From Buttiauxella brennerae ATCC 51605 (GTDB lineage: Bacteria; Pseudomonadota; Gammaproteobacteria; Enterobacterales; Enterobacteriaceae): a stretch of DNA of 64,000 bases. Numbering within the stretch: position 1 is the first letter of the stretch; every line of letters starts with the position of its first letter. The stretch covers positions 186,001 through 250,000 of the forward strand of contig NZ_LXER01000029.1 in assembly GCF_001654925.1 (NCBI RefSeq). Direction: 5' to 3'. Under the pieces are notes generated by a model that made no database searches, was not told the DNA's origin, and saw only the letters and a program-made list of their open reading frames with translations. Of the stretch, positions 46,243-58,028 are shown one piece after another. A program made the translations under genes and the position numbers.

Positions 46243-47142
46243 TCAGAACGTTGCACGCTCGCTCTGCAGCTGTTTTGCCAGCGCTTTCAGCTCCGGCAGA
46301 TATTGCTCATCAACCGGGGAAAACGGCTTACGGCACAGCGGTACCGCTACCACATCCATATAGTGCAGCAGGGTTTTCAGTCCACGGAAAACGCCCACTT
46401 TGATCAACAGATCAATGACTTTATTACATTCGCTTTGTAGATGGCTTGCGCGCTGCATATCCCCTTCGAGCACCGCTTGCTTGATGGCGAGGTAACGCCA
46501 GCCCATCACGTTGTAAGTGCTACCAATGCCGCCATCGGCACCTGCCACAAGGCCTGATGCGAAGATCTCGTCATAACCGTTATAGAGCACCAGATCAGGA
46601 TGTGCACGGCGGATCTGCTCCATCTGATAAAGATCGCCGGAGGTTTGTTTTAATGCGCCCACTCCCGGCAAGTTGATAAGAGTACCAATCTGCTCAAGCG
46701 TCAGTTTCACGCCACTCAACGCAGGGATGTTGTAAACCACCATCGGCAAACCGCCGGATGAATCAATCACGGCGCGGTAATGGTCGCAATGTTCGTTAAA
46801 GCTGAATGGGTAGTAGAAAGGTGTCACTGCGGAGACGGCATCAAATCCGTAACGGTGTGCAGCACTCGCCAGCGCCTGGCTTTCATGGGTGCTGATACTA
46901 CCGACATGGGCAATTAAGGTCACTTTACCTTTAGCCTCTTCCGCGACGATTTCCAGCACCTGTTCACGTTCCTGTGAACTTTGCAGGAAGGCTTCCCCGG
47001 TTGAGCCGCCGACGTAAAGGCCATCAACCCCCTGCTCAATATTGAAACGAACCAGGCGCCGTAAGCTTTCGGTGTCTATCTGCTGTTGCTGATTAAATGG
47101 AGTAAGCAGTGCGGGCATCACACCGCGAAGATTCTGTTTCAT
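46243..47142 (-). CDS. nanA: N-acetylneuraminate lyase
   Basis: NanA splits sialic acid to ManNAc and pyruvate. The 299-residue DHDPS/NAL-family barrel has the carboxylate-binding [10 protein letters not shown], the Tyr of [10 protein letters not shown] and the Schiff-base Lys in [14 protein letters not shown]. It is the first gene of the operon and has three GGTATA repeats 38-60 nt upstream. Confidence 0.97.
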   Translation of the reverse strand: MKQNLRGVMPALLTPFNQQQQIDTESLRRLVRFNIEQGVDGLYVGGSTGEAFLQSSQEREQVLEIVAEEAKGKVTLIAHVGSISTHESQALASAAHRYGFDAVSAVTPFYYPFSFNEHCDHYRAVIDSSGGLPMVVYNIPALSGVKLTLEQIGTLINLPGVGALKQTSGDLYQMEQIRRAHPDLVLYNGYDEIFASGLVAGADGGIGSTYNVMGWRYLAIKQAVLEGDMQRASHLQSECNKVIDLLIKVGVFRGLKTLLHYMDVVAVPLCRKPFSPVDEQYLPELKALAKQLQSERATF

Positions 47143-47179
47143 AAATGCCTCTGTGTTGTCTGGTTTCTGGAGTTAACGA

Positions 47180-47202
47180 TATACCTTTATACCTGTTATA
47201 CC
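47180..47202 (-). promoter_or_regulatory. NanR operator: three GGTATA repeats
   Basis: On the minus strand GGTATA occurs at 47202-47197, 47193-47188 and 47185-47180, separated by ACA and AA. This is the arrangement NanR binds before E. coli nanA; the repeats overlap the likely -10 region. Sialic acid relieves repression in E. coli. Confidence 0.85.
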
Positions 47203-47323
47203 AGATCAAAAACTAAACACCACAGCGCGGAGAGCTAAGAATGCGATCCTGTTCATACGAAATTATGATGGGTATGCAGACGTTACCGGCAAAGACGTGC
47301 GCGGGATCGCAGATTAATGCAGG

Positions 47324-48106
47324 TTATTTTTTCGCTGTGCGTTTGCGTGGTGCGGGATAGTAAGAGGCAAATACACTTTTCAGGTGCGCTTTCAGGGCTG
47401 CGTCAGCCGCATCAGGATCACGAGCCTGGATCGCGTTATAGATGTCGATATGCTGTTGGTAGCTAACCGTATTGTGGGCGAGAAGAACATCCTGCGAAAC
47501 CGCGGGACGCGCGGCAATCAGCCAATCGAGCAATGCGACATGCACCGCCATGAAGATCGGGTTATTGGGGATCTCGGCCAGCTCGCGGTGGAATTCAATA
47601 TCGGATCGAATAAACAGATCGTTGTCATCCAGCGCCTGATTGTTCATCTCCAGCGCTTTTCCAAGACGGGCGATTTGCTCATCTGTGGCAAATTCCGCAG
47701 CGTAGCGGACCAGGCTTGATTCAAAGAACATGCGCAGTTGCTCGAAGTGCGCAATGCCGCCAGGCCGTGCGAGGAAGTCTTTCGCGACGCCAGATAACTC
47801 ACCAATTATGGTGTCTGCGGAAGGGCGCGAAACGCGGGCACGTTCGCCATTACTGATTTGCACCAGCCCTTTGCGTTTGAGCGCAGCCAGTGCTTCACGC
47901 ACCGAAGGGCGACCAACATTGAAAAAAGCCATCAGTTCACGTTCAGAAGGCAACTGCTCACCTTCGGCAAACTCACGTCGGCGAATCATCTGCTCGAGCT
48001 CTTCTTCCACCATTTCTGAGAGTTTTTTACGCGCAAGCGGGCGACGTCGCATCGTATGGCCGATGGTTTCAGTCGTCTCAGGTGGCTGCTCGTCAAATGT
48101 GCTCAT
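47324..48106 (-). CDS. nanR: Sialic acid-responsive repressor NanR
   Basis: NanR is a GntR-family (FadR subgroup) repressor. The 260-residue protein has an extended N-terminus, a winged helix-turn-helix ([36 protein letters not shown], about 60-95), and an all-helical FCD effector domain with the metal-site His residues ([12 protein letters not shown] and others). It is upstream of nanA on the same strand with the operator between them. A dcuD gene, next to nanR in E. coli, is absent. Confidence 0.95.
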   Translation of the reverse strand: MSTFDEQPPETTETIGHTMRRRPLARKKLSEMVEEELEQMIRRREFAEGEQLPSERELMAFFNVGRPSVREALAALKRKGLVQISNGERARVSRPSADTIIGELSGVAKDFLARPGGIAHFEQLRMFFESSLVRYAAEFATDEQIARLGKALEMNNQALDDNDLFIRSDIEFHRELAEIPNNPIFMAVHVALLDWLIAARPAVSQDVLLAHNTVSYQQHIDIYNAIQARDPDAADAALKAHLKSVFASYYPAPRKRTAKK

Positions 48107-48219
48107 CGCGTCAGAATTGGCCGTTTAATGGAAGGAAGATCGCAAATAATATTGTCGAATCATAACACAGCAATTCGTGGCTGACGTAAAGATGCCGTCC
48201 GCATGTTTATTTTAGGCAA

Positions 48220-48247
48220 GAAAAAGCCAGTCATCAGACTGGCTTTC
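48220..48247 (-). terminator. Terminator after sspB
   Basis: AAAGCCAGTC and GACTGGCTTT pair around TGAT on the minus strand and are followed by TTCTTG. It lies 24 nt past the sspB stop. Confidence 0.75.
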
Positions 48248-48270
48248 GATTCCCGATTAACGCTCGCGAG

Positions 48271-48768
48271 TTACTTCACTACGCGCAGAGCTGGACGTCC
48301 ACCACGTGGAGGTGGCTCGTCATCCGGACCGTTGTCATCTTCATCATGATCGGGGCGTGAGCCGTCGATCACTTGCATGACCATTTCTGAATCAGACGGC
48401 AACTGCTCAATATTGTTATGACTTTCACCATCTTCGTCATAGTTGGCTTCTGGCTCGAACATGGTGCCAGCACCATTTTCTCGAGCATAGATAGCCAGAA
48501 CCGCAGCCATAGGAACAAATACCTGGCGTGGAACGCCACCGAAGCGCGCATTAAAGCGCACATCGCTGTTGGACAATTCCAGGTTTCCTACAGCACGTGG
48601 GGCAATATTCAGGACAATTTGCCCGTCACGCGCATATTCCATCGGTACATGCACGCCTGGCAATGTCACATCCACCACCAGGTGCGGAGTGAGCTGGTTA
48701 TCCAATAACCACTCGTAAAAAGCACGGAGCAGATATGGACGACGTGGTGACAATTGCGACATATCCAT
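48271..48768 (-). CDS. sspB: ClpXP adaptor SspB
   Basis: SspB binds ssrA-tagged proteins and hands them to ClpXP. The 165-residue protein has the substrate-binding domain (residues 5-110, RRPYLLRAFYEWLLDNQLTPHLVVD), an acidic flexible linker, and the ClpX-binding tail RGGRPALRVVK. The second of two adjacent ATGs (48768) matches the E. coli start MDLSQL. It is 3 nt after sspA. Confidence 0.97.
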   Translation of the reverse strand: MDMSQLSPRRPYLLRAFYEWLLDNQLTPHLVVDVTLPGVHVPMEYARDGQIVLNIAPRAVGNLELSNSDVRFNARFGGVPRQVFVPMAAVLAIYARENGAGTMFEPEANYDEDGESHNNIEQLPSDSEMVMQVIDGSRPDHDEDDNGPDDEPPPRGGRPALRVVK

Positions 48769-48771
48769 CAA

Positions 48772-49413
48772 TTAGCCCCGGGTCTGCAGACGCATTTCGC
48801 GCTCAGGTTCGGTCAGAGAAGCCAGGAATGAATCTCGTTCAAATACGCGAGTCATGTAGCCTTTCATCTCTTTAGAACCCGCGCCTGTCAGCTCGATACC
48901 CATTTGTGGCAAACGCCACAGCAGAGGTGCCAGGTAGCAATCTACCAGACTGAACTCATCACTCAGGAAGAAAGGTTTCTGAGTAAATACAGGTGCGATT
49001 GCCAGCAACTCTTCACGCAATTGCTTACGTGCAGCGTCAGCTTCTTGAGCAGAACCACTCATCACGATATGCATCAGGGAGTACCAGTCTTTCTGGATAC
49101 GATGCATGTACAGGCGACTTTCACCACGTGCAACCGGGTAAACCGGCATTAATGGTGGGTGCGGGAAACGCTCATCAAGATATTCCATGATGATGCGGGA
49201 TTCCCACAGGGTAAGTTCGCGGTCAACCAGGGTCGGTACGCTGTGATTTGGGTTGAGGTCAATCAGATCCTGAGGCAGGTTATCCGTTTCCACATGCTCA
49301 ATTTCAACGCTAACACCTTTTTCAGCCAGGACGATACGAACCTGGTGGCTATAGATGTCAGTAGGACCGGAAAACAGCGTCATCACCGAACGTTTGTTGG
49401 CAGCGACAGCCAT
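48772..49413 (-). CDS. sspA: Stringent starvation protein A
   Basis: SspA binds RNA polymerase and is needed for phage P1 late transcription and acid tolerance in E. coli. The 213-residue protein has a glutathione transferase fold without GST activity: thioredoxin-like start MAVAANKRSVMTLFSGPTDIYSHQ, then NHSVPTLVDRELTLWESRIIMEYLDERFPHPPLMP. The ATG at 49413 gives the family length. It is upstream of sspB. Confidence 0.97.
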   Translation of the reverse strand: MAVAANKRSVMTLFSGPTDIYSHQVRIVLAEKGVSVEIEHVETDNLPQDLIDLNPNHSVPTLVDRELTLWESRIIMEYLDERFPHPPLMPVYPVARGESRLYMHRIQKDWYSLMHIVMSGSAQEADAARKQLREELLAIAPVFTQKPFFLSDEFSLVDCYLAPLLWRLPQMGIELTGAGSKEMKGYMTRVFERDSFLASLTEPEREMRLQTRG

Positions 49414-49733
49414 GAAAACCTCCAAGTTTATCAGAAAATTACTGCTAATAGCCGCAAGCGGCAACTAACCTGACCGTTTGATACCCAACGACGCCGTAAC
49501 ACCATCAGTTGCCAGAAAACGAGGCGAAAACAAACTGATGCCGACATGCGGGCAGAAAATTGTTTGATAGTTTACCAGATTTTACGGGTTTTGTGGGGGA
49601 TGGATCTGGGATTAGCCTGAAAAGCCAGTACTATCATAATGTTAGCATCAATAAATATAATTTTCAGGCATAAAAAAACCCGGTACAGGACCGGGTTTTT
49701 TCGCAAATTGTATTCTGCAAAAGCAGAGGACAA
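49414..49733. other. sspA-rpsI intergenic region (320 nt)
   Basis: No gene is visible. It holds the sspA promoter region and, near rpsI, a terminator. A perfect 9-bp inverted repeat GCCTGAAAA/TTTTCAGGC lies at 49615-49623 and 49661-49669 around a 37-nt AT-rich stretch. Its role is unknown. Confidence 0.5.
49672..49702. terminator. Terminator after rpsI
   Basis: CCCGGT and ACCGGG pair around ACAGG with A7 on the left and TTTTTT on the right. It serves rplM-rpsI on the minus strand. Confidence 0.85.
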
Positions 49734-50605
<872 letters not shown>

Positions 50606-50818
50606 TCACCCAAACGTTTAAAATCAGTTCAAGGTTCACACGACAAAGTCCGGCAAACCTACCCCTTCGAATAGCCAATGCCAGCACGACCAAGTTTCGG
50701 GAAAAAAACTTTGGTTGTAACGTGGGGTCGCAAGATTATAGGGAAGTCGCCCCTAAAGGTCGAACCTTTTTGTCGTTTTTGTCTCACTTTATAGTCAGCC
50801 TCAGCTGCGCATTGCCGT

Positions 50819-51937
50819 TTAAGGCATATGTTGCAACCGCAAATATTCTTCACTTTGCATTTCCTGCAGGCGCGACAGGCAGCGCTGGAACTCAAAGCGC
50901 AGCCTTTCCCCCTGGTAAATCTCAAACAGCGAAACTTGTGCTGAAACCACTAATTTAACGTGGCGTTCGTAAAACTCATCGACCAGTGCAATGAATCGTC
51001 GCGCTTCATTTTCATTGCGAGTGTTCATGACTGGCACGTTAAACAACATCACGGTATGAAAGAGGCGTGATAGTGCAATGTAATCATGCTGGCTACGGGC
51101 ATCAACGCACAGGGTATTAAAATCTACCGCCAGCGTCTGATTCACCAGGCCGAGCGTCGCAAGCGGGCGGTGGTTAATCTCCAGTACCGGCTCGCCTTCC
51201 CTAACAGCCCCGGCAAGTGCTGCATAGAGTTTTTCCATCTGCCGCGCGGTTTCGTCGTTTAACGGCGAAAGCCAGAGATGAGCTTGAGTCAGGGTTCTTA
51301 AACGGTAATCAATACCTGCATCCACGTTCATCACTTCACAATGGCGCTTGATGGCTTCAATCGCAGGGATAAATCGCGGCCTCTGCAAACCATTACGGTA
51401 CAGCTCATCTGGCGGGATATTTGACGTCGCCACCAGCGTAATTCCGCGTGCGAAAAGTGCCTGCATTAATGTGCCAAGCAGCATTGCATCGGTGATATCC
51501 GACACAAAAAACTCATCAAAACAGAGAATATCCGTTTGAGCTTTGAAGCGGTCGGCAATCAACTCTAGCGGATCGGTTTGCCCTTGCAGATCGGCCAGCT
51601 CCTCATGAACCCGCAACATGAAACGATGGAAATGCAGCCGCAGCTTGCGCTCACCAGGCAGACTCTGAAAAAACATGTCCATCAGCCAGGTTTTCCCTCG
51701 CCCTACTCCACCCCACATATATAAGCCACGGGCGGGTTCCTGATTTGCACAAGCGCTGCGTTTACCAAAGAGTTTGCCGAAGAAACCAACATTTGCGGGC
51801 GCAGCAGGCATTTGGCTGCTTAATGCCTGCCAGATAGCATCGAGCCGGGCCACGGCCTCACGCTGAACGTCATCAGGTTGATAACTGCCTTCAGCCAGGG
51901 CTTGTTGGTAGCGCAATGCAGGGGAGAGATTTTGCAT
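50819..51937 (-). CDS. zapE: Cell division protein ZapE (AFG1-like ATPase)
   Basis: ZapE binds FtsZ and affects Z-ring dynamics under low oxygen or heat in E. coli. The 372-residue P-loop ATPase has Walker A GGVGRGKTWLMD, Walker B LCFDEFFVSD and Arg motifs (TLVATSNIPPDELYRNGLQRPRFIPAI). It is on the same strand as rplM but 249 nt upstream of it, and divergent from zapG. Confidence 0.95.
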   Translation of the reverse strand: MQNLSPALRYQQALAEGSYQPDDVQREAVARLDAIWQALSSQMPAAPANVGFFGKLFGKRSACANQEPARGLYMWGGVGRGKTWLMDMFFQSLPGERKLRLHFHRFMLRVHEELADLQGQTDPLELIADRFKAQTDILCFDEFFVSDITDAMLLGTLMQALFARGITLVATSNIPPDELYRNGLQRPRFIPAIEAIKRHCEVMNVDAGIDYRLRTLTQAHLWLSPLNDETARQMEKLYAALAGAVREGEPVLEINHRPLATLGLVNQTLAVDFNTLCVDARSQHDYIALSRLFHTVMLFNVPVMNTRNENEARRFIALVDEFYERHVKLVVSAQVSLFEIYQGERLRFEFQRCLSRLQEMQSEEYLRLQHMP

Positions 51938-52117
51938 GGTATTATGGTATTCCCTTAAAAATCGGATTGCCGTTTACTTAGTACTCAAAAAAGGACGGTT
52001 GTCGAAAAAAAGGCCGTTCTACCCTAAGCGATGCTGCGTCAGGATTCCACTTCTCTTAGGTTAACGGTTATAGTGGCTACATTACCCTACGGAAACACAA
52101 TACAACGGGAGAAGTTC

Positions 52118-52519
52118 ATGACCTGGGAATATGCGCTAATTGGGTTAGTTGTTGGCATCATCGTTGGTGCTGTTGCTATGCGTTTTGGCAACCGCAAGCT
52201 GCGTCAGCAGCAGGCTATGCAGTATGAGATTGAGAAAAACAAAGCAGAGCTTGAAGAGTATCGTGAAGAGTTAGTCAGCCATTTTGCACGTAGTGCGGAG
52301 TTGCTGGATAACATGGCTCACGACTACCGCCAGCTTTATCAGCACATGGCAAAAAGCTCCAGCAGTCTGTTGCCTGAAATGTCAGCGGAGGCGAATCCAT
52401 TCCGCAACCGCCTTGCTGAGTCCGAAGCCAGCAACGATCAGGCACCGGTGCAAATGCCGCGTGACTACTCTGATGGTGCATCTGGTTTGCTGCGTACCGA
52501 GCGCGCAAAACGCGATTAA
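52118..52519 (+). CDS. zapG: Cell division/envelope protein ZapG (YhcB)
   Basis: This 133-residue protein has one N-terminal membrane helix (MTWEYALIGLVVGIIVGAVAM) and a coiled coil (about 28-85, RQQQAMQYEIEKNKAELEEYREEL), followed by a Pro/Asp-rich tail. It is the DUF1043 family, linked in E. coli to division and envelope growth. The ATG at 52118 was chosen by the conserved start and GGGAGAAG upstream. Confidence 0.95.
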   Translation: MTWEYALIGLVVGIIVGAVAMRFGNRKLRQQQAMQYEIEKNKAELEEYREELVSHFARSAELLDNMAHDYRQLYQHMAKSSSSLLPEMSAEANPFRNRLAESEASNDQAPVQMPRDYSDGASGLLRTERAKRD

Positions 52520-52542
52520 TCACAAATTTAGAATTTTATTCC

Positions 52543-52571
52543 GGGGTACAACTTTTGTACCCCGATCTCTC
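52543..52571 (+). terminator. Terminator-like hairpin after zapG
   Basis: CGGGGTACAA and TTGTACCCCG pair around CTT, 23 nt past the zapG stop. The following ATCTCTCTT is poor in T, so it may be a weak terminator. Confidence 0.55.
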
Positions 52572-52651
52572 TTCAGCACAGCTATCATTTACTAATATCA
52601 CTTCACTCTATAACAACATTGTTACCCGGTTGATATTTCAATAACATCGGA

Positions 52652-52782
52652 GTGTCATACTCTTCAAATTTCGAGTGACAGGTAGGCGGTAAGGGAGTGA
52701 ATCCCAGGGAACCTACTAGAGTCAGTGGCGGAGCGTGCGAGCGCAACCAACATCTCTGCGGCTTGAAAGATGACAAGTGTAT
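52652..52782. repeat. Intergenic repeat element upstream of degQ
   Basis: This stretch of about 130 nt has the make-up of a non-coding repeat I recall from several enterobacterial genomes. Left end GTGTCATACTCTTCAA, then GGTAGGCGGTAAGGGAGTG, AATCCCAGGGAACCTAC, a GTCAGTGGCGGAGCG core, and right end CTTGAAAGATGACAAGTGTAT, which is the degenerate inverse of the left end. It carries no open frame of note. It has probably lost mobility. The name of the family is not known to me. Confidence 0.5.
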
Positions 52783-52826
52783 CGGGTTTTCCTTTTCCAG
52801 GTTCAGGTCACGAGAGCAAGCCATCA

Positions 52827-54197
52827 ATGAAGAAAAAAACACTGTTATTGAGTGCATTAGCGATAAGCGTTGGACTAACGTTCGGTATTGCATCGCAGGT
52901 CAATGCGGCGATTCCAGCACAAGTTCCGGGCCAGTCCGCGATTCCAAGCCTTGCGCCAATGCTGGAAAAAGTATTGCCCGCCGTGGTTAGCGTTCAGGTT
53001 GAAGGCACTGCCGCTGCACCGACTCAGAAAGTCCCGGAAGAATTTAAAAAGTTCTTTGGCGATGATATGCCGCCATCTGAAGCACAGCCGTTTGAAGGCC
53101 TGGGTTCTGGCGTCATCATTAATGCTGAGAAAGGCTATGTACTGACCAATAATCACGTCATCAGCCATGCTGAGAAGATCAGTGTGCAACTTAATGATGG
53201 CCGTGAGTTTGATGCCAAATTGATTGGTGGCGATGATCAAAGTGATATTGCGCTGATTCAAATCCAGAATGCGAGCGGCCTGACACAAATCGCCGTAGCT
53301 GATTCCGACAAACTGCGCGTGGGCGATTTTGCCGTGGCCGTGGGTAACCCATTCGGTCTTGGGCAAACGGCAACATCAGGGATTGTCTCGGCATTAGGCC
53401 GCAGCGGCCTTAACCTTGAAGGGCTGGAAAACTTTATCCAGACTGATGCCTCGATTAACCGTGGTAACTCTGGCGGCGCCTTGCTGAACCTTAATGGCGA
53501 GCTTATCGGCATTAACACCGCCATCCTTGCACCAGGCGGCGGTAGCGTCGGTATCGGCTTTGCCATTCCAAGCAACATGGCACAGACCCTGGCCAAACAG
53601 CTGATGGAGTTTGGTGAGATTAAACGCGGTTTGCTCGGCATTAAAGGCACTGAAATGAGTGCTGATATTGCCAAAGCCTTTAACCTGACCACCCAACGCG
53701 GCGCGTTTGTTAGCGAAGTCCTGCCACAATCCGGTTCAGCTAAAGCAGGCATAAAAGCCGGTGATGTGATTACCAGCCTGAATGGTAAGCCTCTTAATAG
53801 CTTTGCGGAATTGCGCGCTAAAATCGCCACCACGGAGCCTGGAACCGTGGTGAAACTTGGTTTACTGCGCGACGGGAAGCCACTGGAAGTCAGCGTTACG
53901 CTTGATAAGAGCACCGCTGCATCTGCTAACGCCGAGCTGATTATGCCAGCCTTGCAAGGGGCAACCTTAAGCGATGGTCAGCTTAAAGATGGCACGAAAG
54001 GCATCAAACTCGACAGCGTTGAGAAAGGCACCCCAGCAGCACAAGCCGGGCTGCACAAAGATGATTTCATTATTGGCGTGAACCGCGAGCGAGTCTCAAG
54101 CATTGCTGAGATGCGTAAAGTTCTGGAAACCAAACCAGACGTGATTGCGTTGCACGTGGCGCGTGGCGAAGAGAGCATCTACCTGTTAGTTCGCTAA
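52827..54197 (+). CDS. degQ: Periplasmic serine endoprotease DegQ
   Basis: DegQ is an HtrA-family protease and chaperone of the periplasm. The 456-residue precursor has a signal peptide ending SQVNA (residue 27) and catalytic His110 (TNNHVISHA), Asp140 (SDIALIQI) and Ser215 (NRGNSGGALL). Two PDZ domains follow (from about 260 and 365). The ATG at 52827 was chosen because the signal peptide begins there; an upstream frame extension runs into the repeat element. degS follows 86 nt later. Confidence 0.97.
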   Translation: MKKKTLLLSALAISVGLTFGIASQVNAAIPAQVPGQSAIPSLAPMLEKVLPAVVSVQVEGTAAAPTQKVPEEFKKFFGDDMPPSEAQPFEGLGSGVIINAEKGYVLTNNHVISHAEKISVQLNDGREFDAKLIGGDDQSDIALIQIQNASGLTQIAVADSDKLRVGDFAVAVGNPFGLGQTATSGIVSALGRSGLNLEGLENFIQTDASINRGNSGGALLNLNGELIGINTAILAPGGGSVGIGFAIPSNMAQTLAKQLMEFGEIKRGLLGIKGTEMSADIAKAFNLTTQRGAFVSEVLPQSGSAKAGIKAGDVITSLNGKPLNSFAELRAKIATTEPGTVVKLGLLRDGKPLEVSVTLDKSTAASANAELIMPALQGATLSDGQLKDGTKGIKLDSVEKGTPAAQAGLHKDDFIIGVNRERVSSIAEMRKVLETKPDVIALHVARGEESIYLLVR

Positions 54198-54207
54198 TCT
54201 GTTCAGT

Positions 54208-54236
54208 AATCGGACATCGCTATACGATGTCCGATT
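54208..54236. promoter_or_regulatory. Perfect 12-bp hairpin between degQ and degS
   Basis: AATCGGACATCG pairs exactly with CGATGTCCGATT around CTATA, 11 nt after the degQ stop. No T tract follows (AACTCATGC). It may protect the degQ mRNA 3' end or be a weak terminator. Confidence 0.5.
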
Positions 54237-54283
54237 AACTCATGCTATTCTGCTTCCGGCTTATTATTAACTAATTCAAATCC

Positions 54284-55351
54284 ATGTTTCTTAAGATATT
54301 ACGTTCGGTGGTAATCGGTCTGATTGTGGCTGGAATGTTGCTGGTAGCATTACCAACATTACGCCAGAAAATCGTCCCGTTAGCGCCTTCGAAGTTTGAC
54401 AGTGCCGATGAAACACCGCTGAGCTACAACTCCGCGGTGCGACGCGCTGCGCCAGCAGTAGTGAATGTGTATAACCGCAGCGTGGGTAACAATTCGCAAA
54501 ATCAGCTAGAAATCAAAACGCTGGGTTCTGGTGTCATCATGGACGAACGCGGATACATCATTACCAACAAACACGTCATCAATGATGCTGAGCAAATTAT
54601 CGTTGCCTTGCAGGATGGGCGTGTATTTGAAGCGTTGCTGGTCGGTTCAGACAGCCTCACCGATTTAGCTGTTCTGAAGATCAATGCGACCAATCTTCCT
54701 GTTATCCCTATCAACAATAAGCGCGTGCCGCATATTGGTGATGTCGTCATGGCGATTGGTAACCCGTATAACCTCGGGCAGACCATTACACAAGGGATCA
54801 TCAGTGCTACGGGGCGGATTGGCCTTAGCCCTTCAGGTCGCCAGTCTTTCCTGCAAACCGACGCTTCAATCAACCATGGCAATTCCGGTGGCGCGTTGGT
54901 TAACTCGCTAGGTGAACTTATGGGCATCAACACTCTGTCGTTTGATAAAAGTAACGATGGTGAAACGCCGGAAGGTATCGGCTTTGCGATCCCGACCCAG
55001 CTTTCCACTAAAATCATGGATAAGTTAATCCGAGATGGCCGCGTGATTCGTGGTTACATTGGTATTGGCGGGCGTGAGATAACGCCATTACATGGCCCGG
55101 CCACCGGTATTGACCAGATTCAGGGCATCATTGTTAATGAAGTCACCCCTGACGGCCCAGCTGCAAAAGCCGGTCTTCTGGTTAACGACGTGATTATTTC
55201 GGTCAACCATAAACCAGCCATCTCCGCGTTGGGAACAATGGACCAGGTAGCGGAAATTCGCCCGGGTTCAGTTATCCCGGTTGAAGTCATGCGTGATGAT
55301 AAGAAGCTGACGCTACAAGTAACGATTCAGGAATATCCCGCCACAAATTGA
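54284..55351 (+). CDS. degS: Inner-membrane serine protease DegS
   Basis: DegS cuts RseA when its PDZ domain binds misfolded outer-membrane protein C-termini, starting the sigma-E response. The 355-residue protein has an uncleaved N-terminal membrane anchor (about 5-25), catalytic His97 (TNKHVIND), Asp127 (SLTDLAVL), Ser201 (NHGNSGGALV) and one PDZ domain (about 255-345). It is downstream of degQ and convergent with mdh. Confidence 0.98.
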   Translation: MFLKILRSVVIGLIVAGMLLVALPTLRQKIVPLAPSKFDSADETPLSYNSAVRRAAPAVVNVYNRSVGNNSQNQLEIKTLGSGVIMDERGYIITNKHVINDAEQIIVALQDGRVFEALLVGSDSLTDLAVLKINATNLPVIPINNKRVPHIGDVVMAIGNPYNLGQTITQGIISATGRIGLSPSGRQSFLQTDASINHGNSGGALVNSLGELMGINTLSFDKSNDGETPEGIGFAIPTQLSTKIMDKLIRDGRVIRGYIGIGGREITPLHGPATGIDQIQGIIVNEVTPDGPAAKAGLLVNDVIISVNHKPAISALGTMDQVAEIRPGSVIPVEVMRDDKKLTLQVTIQEYPATN

Positions 55352-55370
55352 TAAACGTTGAATCGCAGGC

Positions 55371-55404
55371 AATAAAAAACCGGAACTCAGTTCCGGTTTT
55401 TTAT
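55371..55404. terminator. Bidirectional terminator between degS and mdh
   Basis: ACCGGAAC pairs with GTTCCGGT around TCA, with an A run on the left and TTTTTTATTT on the right. It separates the convergent degS and mdh. Confidence 0.9.
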
Positions 55405-55420
55405 TTATGAAGCCTGGTGC

Positions 55421-57264
<1,844 letters not shown>

Positions 57265-57649
57265 GCATTAATACCCTGTTCCCGCTGTCATCGCATGGCG
57301 GGAATGACATCCTGATAACATCCTTATCCTTCCTTATACCTGTCTGTAAATTCCACTCGTAACATCCCAGGCGAGCTTAAAAGCCGAATCCATCAGCCCG
57401 TTATGTGATGCACCGCACAAAAAGTCAAAGTCTGACATCTCATTGTTTTTACTTATATTTAACAAAAAAATAGCAATAAAAGACCATTTTTAATAACTTT
57501 ACGAACTAACGAAAGCCTCTATTATTGTAAAGTTTCATAGAGAATAATTAGCGTGGTATTAATTTTCCAGGTTATTAGTGTATACTTGATTTTGTGATGA
57601 GGGTCACGGAATGATGACCCAAACAAAAGAATACGACGAGGTAAAAATT
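57265..57649. promoter_or_regulatory. argR-yhcN intergenic region (385 nt)
   Basis: No gene is visible. A possible stem TTCCCGC/GCGGGAA (57279-57285/57298-57304) follows argR without a T run. The part before the yhcN-like gene is AT-rich and should hold its promoter; I could not assign boxes with confidence. Confidence 0.4.
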
Positions 57650-57913
57650 ATGAACATGAAAACAACATTAGTTACTGCAAGCCTGCTTTCCATGCTGTCA
57701 TTCGGCGCATTTGCCGCAACATCTATCAATGCTGATCAGGCGCAAGACCGTCAGGCAATGGGTACCGTTTCGGTAAGCCAGGTAGGTAGTGCACCGATGG
57801 ACATGCACCAAATGCTGAATGAAAAAGCTGAAGCGAAAGGTGCTTCTTCATACCGCATCGTTGAAGCACGTTCCGGTGATGCATGGCATGCAACTGCTGA
57901 GCTGTACAAATAA
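57650..57913 (+). CDS. YhcN-type DUF1471 periplasmic protein, first copy
   Basis: This 87-residue protein has a signal peptide ending FGAFA (about residue 22) and a small DUF1471 (YhcN/BhsA/McbA) domain ending SSYRIVEARSGDAWHATAELYK. Such proteins respond to acid, peroxide or biofilm stress in E. coli. An ATG two codons later is also possible. It is 115 nt before a close paralogue. Its C-terminal half is nearly identical to that copy, so the pair arose by tandem duplication. Precise role unknown. Confidence 0.9.
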   Translation: MNMKTTLVTASLLSMLSFGAFAATSINADQAQDRQAMGTVSVSQVGSAPMDMHQMLNEKAEAKGASSYRIVEARSGDAWHATAELYK

Positions 57914-58028
57914 CAGCCCGGTAGCAATAAGCAAAAGCAATACAACGATAATCCAGACAACGGCCCCAAGAACAATAAAGCAGTTTAGCCCTTCCGGTCG
58001 TTGAGAAAACTATTCAGGAGTAAAGATT

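Larger units (their letters stand above)
52520..52826. promoter_or_regulatory. zapG-degQ intergenic region (307 nt)
   Basis: It contains the zapG terminator-like stem at 52543-52565 and the repeat element at 52652-52782. The remaining sequence must hold the degQ promoter, which I could not place. The ribosome-binding site of degQ is weak (CACGAGAGC). Confidence 0.5.

Noticed and set aside
52770-52826. Upstream extension of degQ
   Set aside because: The extension falls in the repeat element and would place 19 residues before an obvious signal peptide.
53258-53914. 218-codon minus-strand frame opposite degQ
   Set aside because: Shadow of the degQ protease coding sequence; Ser/Pro/Leu-rich composition typical of antisense frames.
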